Origin: Synechococcaceae cyanobacterium
GTDB taxonomy: Bacteria > Cyanobacteriota > Cyanobacteriia > PCC-6307 > Cyanobiaceae
Reading direction: 5' to 3'
DNA: 5,664 nucleotides
NCBI GenBank assembly: GCA_947460085.1
Contig: CANHGA010000144.1
Span: forward strand, 1-5,664
The translations under genes were made by a program, and so were the position numbers. The first letter of the stretch is position 1. Every line of letters starts with the position of its first letter. The notes beneath the pieces are model-generated. The model was not told the origin of the DNA. It made no database searches and saw only the letters and a list, made by a program, of their open reading frames with translations. Shown here piece after piece: positions 4,608-5,664 of this stretch.

Positions 4608-5664
4608 ATTGTTAGCGCGATTTCGCAAGCCGCTCCTGATTTCGCCTCCCTTGGGTTGGGGGAGCCGATTCTTAAGGCCGTAGCCGAGAAGGGCTACACC
4701 AAGCCCTCCCCAATCCAGGGCCAGTGCATTCCTGCTGTTCTGGCCGGCCACGATGTGATGGCCGCTGCCCAAACGGGCACCGGCAAAACCGCCGGCTTCA
4801 CCCTGCCGATGCTCGAGCGGCTGCGCCATGGGCCCCATGCCCGGGCCGGCATTGTGCGGGCGCTGGTGCTGACCCCCACCAGGGAATTGGCCGCCCAGGT
4901 GGCAGAGAACGTCAAGGCCTACGGCCACTACCTCGACCTGCGCAGTGACGTGGTTTTTGGTGGGGTGAAGATCAACCCCCAAATCAGCCGCCTACAGCGG
5001 GGAACCGACATCCTGGTGGCCACCCCAGGTCGGTTGATGGACCTCCATCAACAAAAGGCCCTGCGCCTGGATCGGGTGGAGATCTTGGTGCTCGATGAGG
5101 CCGATCGCATGCTCGACATGGGCTTCATCCGCGACATCCAGAAAATCCTGGCGTTGATGCCCCCCAAGCGCCAAAACCTGCTGTTTTCAGCCACCTTCTC
5201 AGGGGATATCCGCCGCCTCGCCACTGGCTTGTTGCACCAACCGGTGCAGCTCCAGGCCACCCCTGAAAACCGCGCGGCCCCCACGGTGGAGCACCTGCTC
5301 CACCCCTGCGACATGGACCGCAAGCCCGATCTGTTGAGCCACCTGATTCGGGTCAACGACTGGCAGCAGGTGCTGGTGTTTTCCCGCACCAAGCACGGGG
5401 CCAATCGCATGGCCGAACGCCTCACCAAGGAAGGGATGGCGGCTTCTGCCATCCACGGCAATAAGAGCCAGGGCGCCCGTACCCGAGCCCTCTCTGATTT
5501 TAAAAGTGGGGCCCTGCGGGTACTCGTGGCCACCGATTTGGCGGCCCGCGGTATCGACATCCACCAGTTGCCCCACGTGGTCAACCTGGATCTCCCCAAC
5601 CAGGCCGAAGACTATGTGCACCGGATCGGCCGCACGGGTCGGGCCGGCCACAATGGCCACGCCA
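4608..5664 (+). CDS. rhlE: RhlE-type DEAD-box ATP-dependent RNA helicase (3' truncated)
   Basis: This gene encodes a cytoplasmic RNA-unwinding ATPase; RhlE-type proteins act in RNA remodelling, ribosome assembly, mRNA decay and cold adaptation. Numbered from 4608, the motifs are: Q motif with F12, G29-Y30 and P-S-P-I-Q (33-37); I, A-Q-T-G-T-G-K-T (54-61); Ia, P-T-R-E-L-A (90-95); GG (118-119); Ib, T-P-G-R (139-142); II, D-E-A-D (163-166); III, S-A-T (194-196); IV, V-L-V-F-S-R-T (255-261); V, A-T-D-L-A-A-R-G-I-D (308-317); VI, H-R-I-G-R-T-G-R (338-345). Both RecA-like domains are intact up to the window edge; the C-terminal tail is missing. Segments after motif II and around H-G-N-K-S-Q-G-A-R-T (283-292) are RhlE-like. 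The start is unusual: no ATG, GTG or TTG lies in frame between an ATG at 4512, deep in the upstream gene, and TTG 4656, inside the Q region. ATT 4608 or the GTT at 4611 are candidates. The gene follows its neighbour by 14 bases. Confidence 0.95.
   Translation, partial: MVSAISQAAPDFASLGLGEPILKAVAEKGYTKPSPIQGQCIPAVLAGHDVMAAAQTGTGKTAGFTLPMLERLRHGPHARAGIVRALVLTPTRELAAQVAENVKAYGHYLDLRSDVVFGGVKINPQISRLQRGTDILVATPGRLMDLHQQKALRLDRVEILVLDEADRMLDMGFIRDIQKILALMPPKRQNLLFSATFSGDIRRLATGLLHQPVQLQATPENRAAPTVEHLLHPCDMDRKPDLLSHLIRVNDWQQVLVFSRTKHGANRMAERLTKEGMAASAIHGNKSQGARTRALSDFKSGALRVLVATDLAARGIDIHQLPHVVNLDLPNQAEDYVHRIGRTGRAGHNGHA

Noticed and set aside
5101..5109. Possible HIP1 (GCGATCGC) site, the frequent cyanobacterial palindrome
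   Set aside because: Only near matches such as CCGATCGC were found; no exact copy was seen, and many marine picocyanobacteria lack HIP1 enrichment.
5048..5660. Two open frames on the - strand opposite the helicase
   Set aside because: All helicase motifs are on the + strand; the reverse frames show no domain pattern.

Overview
The window looks like a chromosomal segment of a picocyanobacterium of the Synechococcus/Cyanobium type. The main evidence is a DUF6464-like protein, a family I know only from cyanobacteria, together with several hypothetical proteins of cyanobacterial character, tight gene packing and moderately high GC. No RNA genes, insertion sequences, CRISPR arrays or long DNA repeats were seen. 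Nearly every base lies in a gene.

Left block (1-1918, + strand): three overlapping genes. First is the 3' end of a gene for a small protein with an HExxH motif and a downstream E-x-E-A motif, like a zinc metallopeptidase core. It overlaps by one base (TGATG) a 332-residue multi-pass membrane protein with an internal two-fold repeat. That gene overlaps by 11 bases a second membrane protein, whose C-terminus resembles a two-helix K+-channel pore with a changed selectivity filter. The first two genes are clearly poorer in GC (about 47-50% by hand counts) than the right half.

Middle (1930-2673, - strand): a cyanobacterial-type protein of unknown function, convergent with the left block across 11 bases. 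It has a short N-terminal domain, a Pro-rich linker and two C-terminal repeats of about 45 residues. Its start lies only 36 bases from the divergent TerC gene.

Right block (2710-5664, + strand): a TerC-family membrane protein, a DUF6464-like Cys-rich protein, a protein whose motifs resemble the archaeal CTP-dependent riboflavin kinase (RibK, DUF120) fold, and an RhlE-type DEAD-box RNA helicase that runs off the window. The first three overlap (1 and 14 bases), so co-translation is likely. The helicase follows after 14 bases and has no ATG, GTG or TTG at its expected start.

The strongest leads for something undescribed are the RibK-like protein and the peptidase-like/membrane/membrane trio. 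I see no defence system or mobile element.
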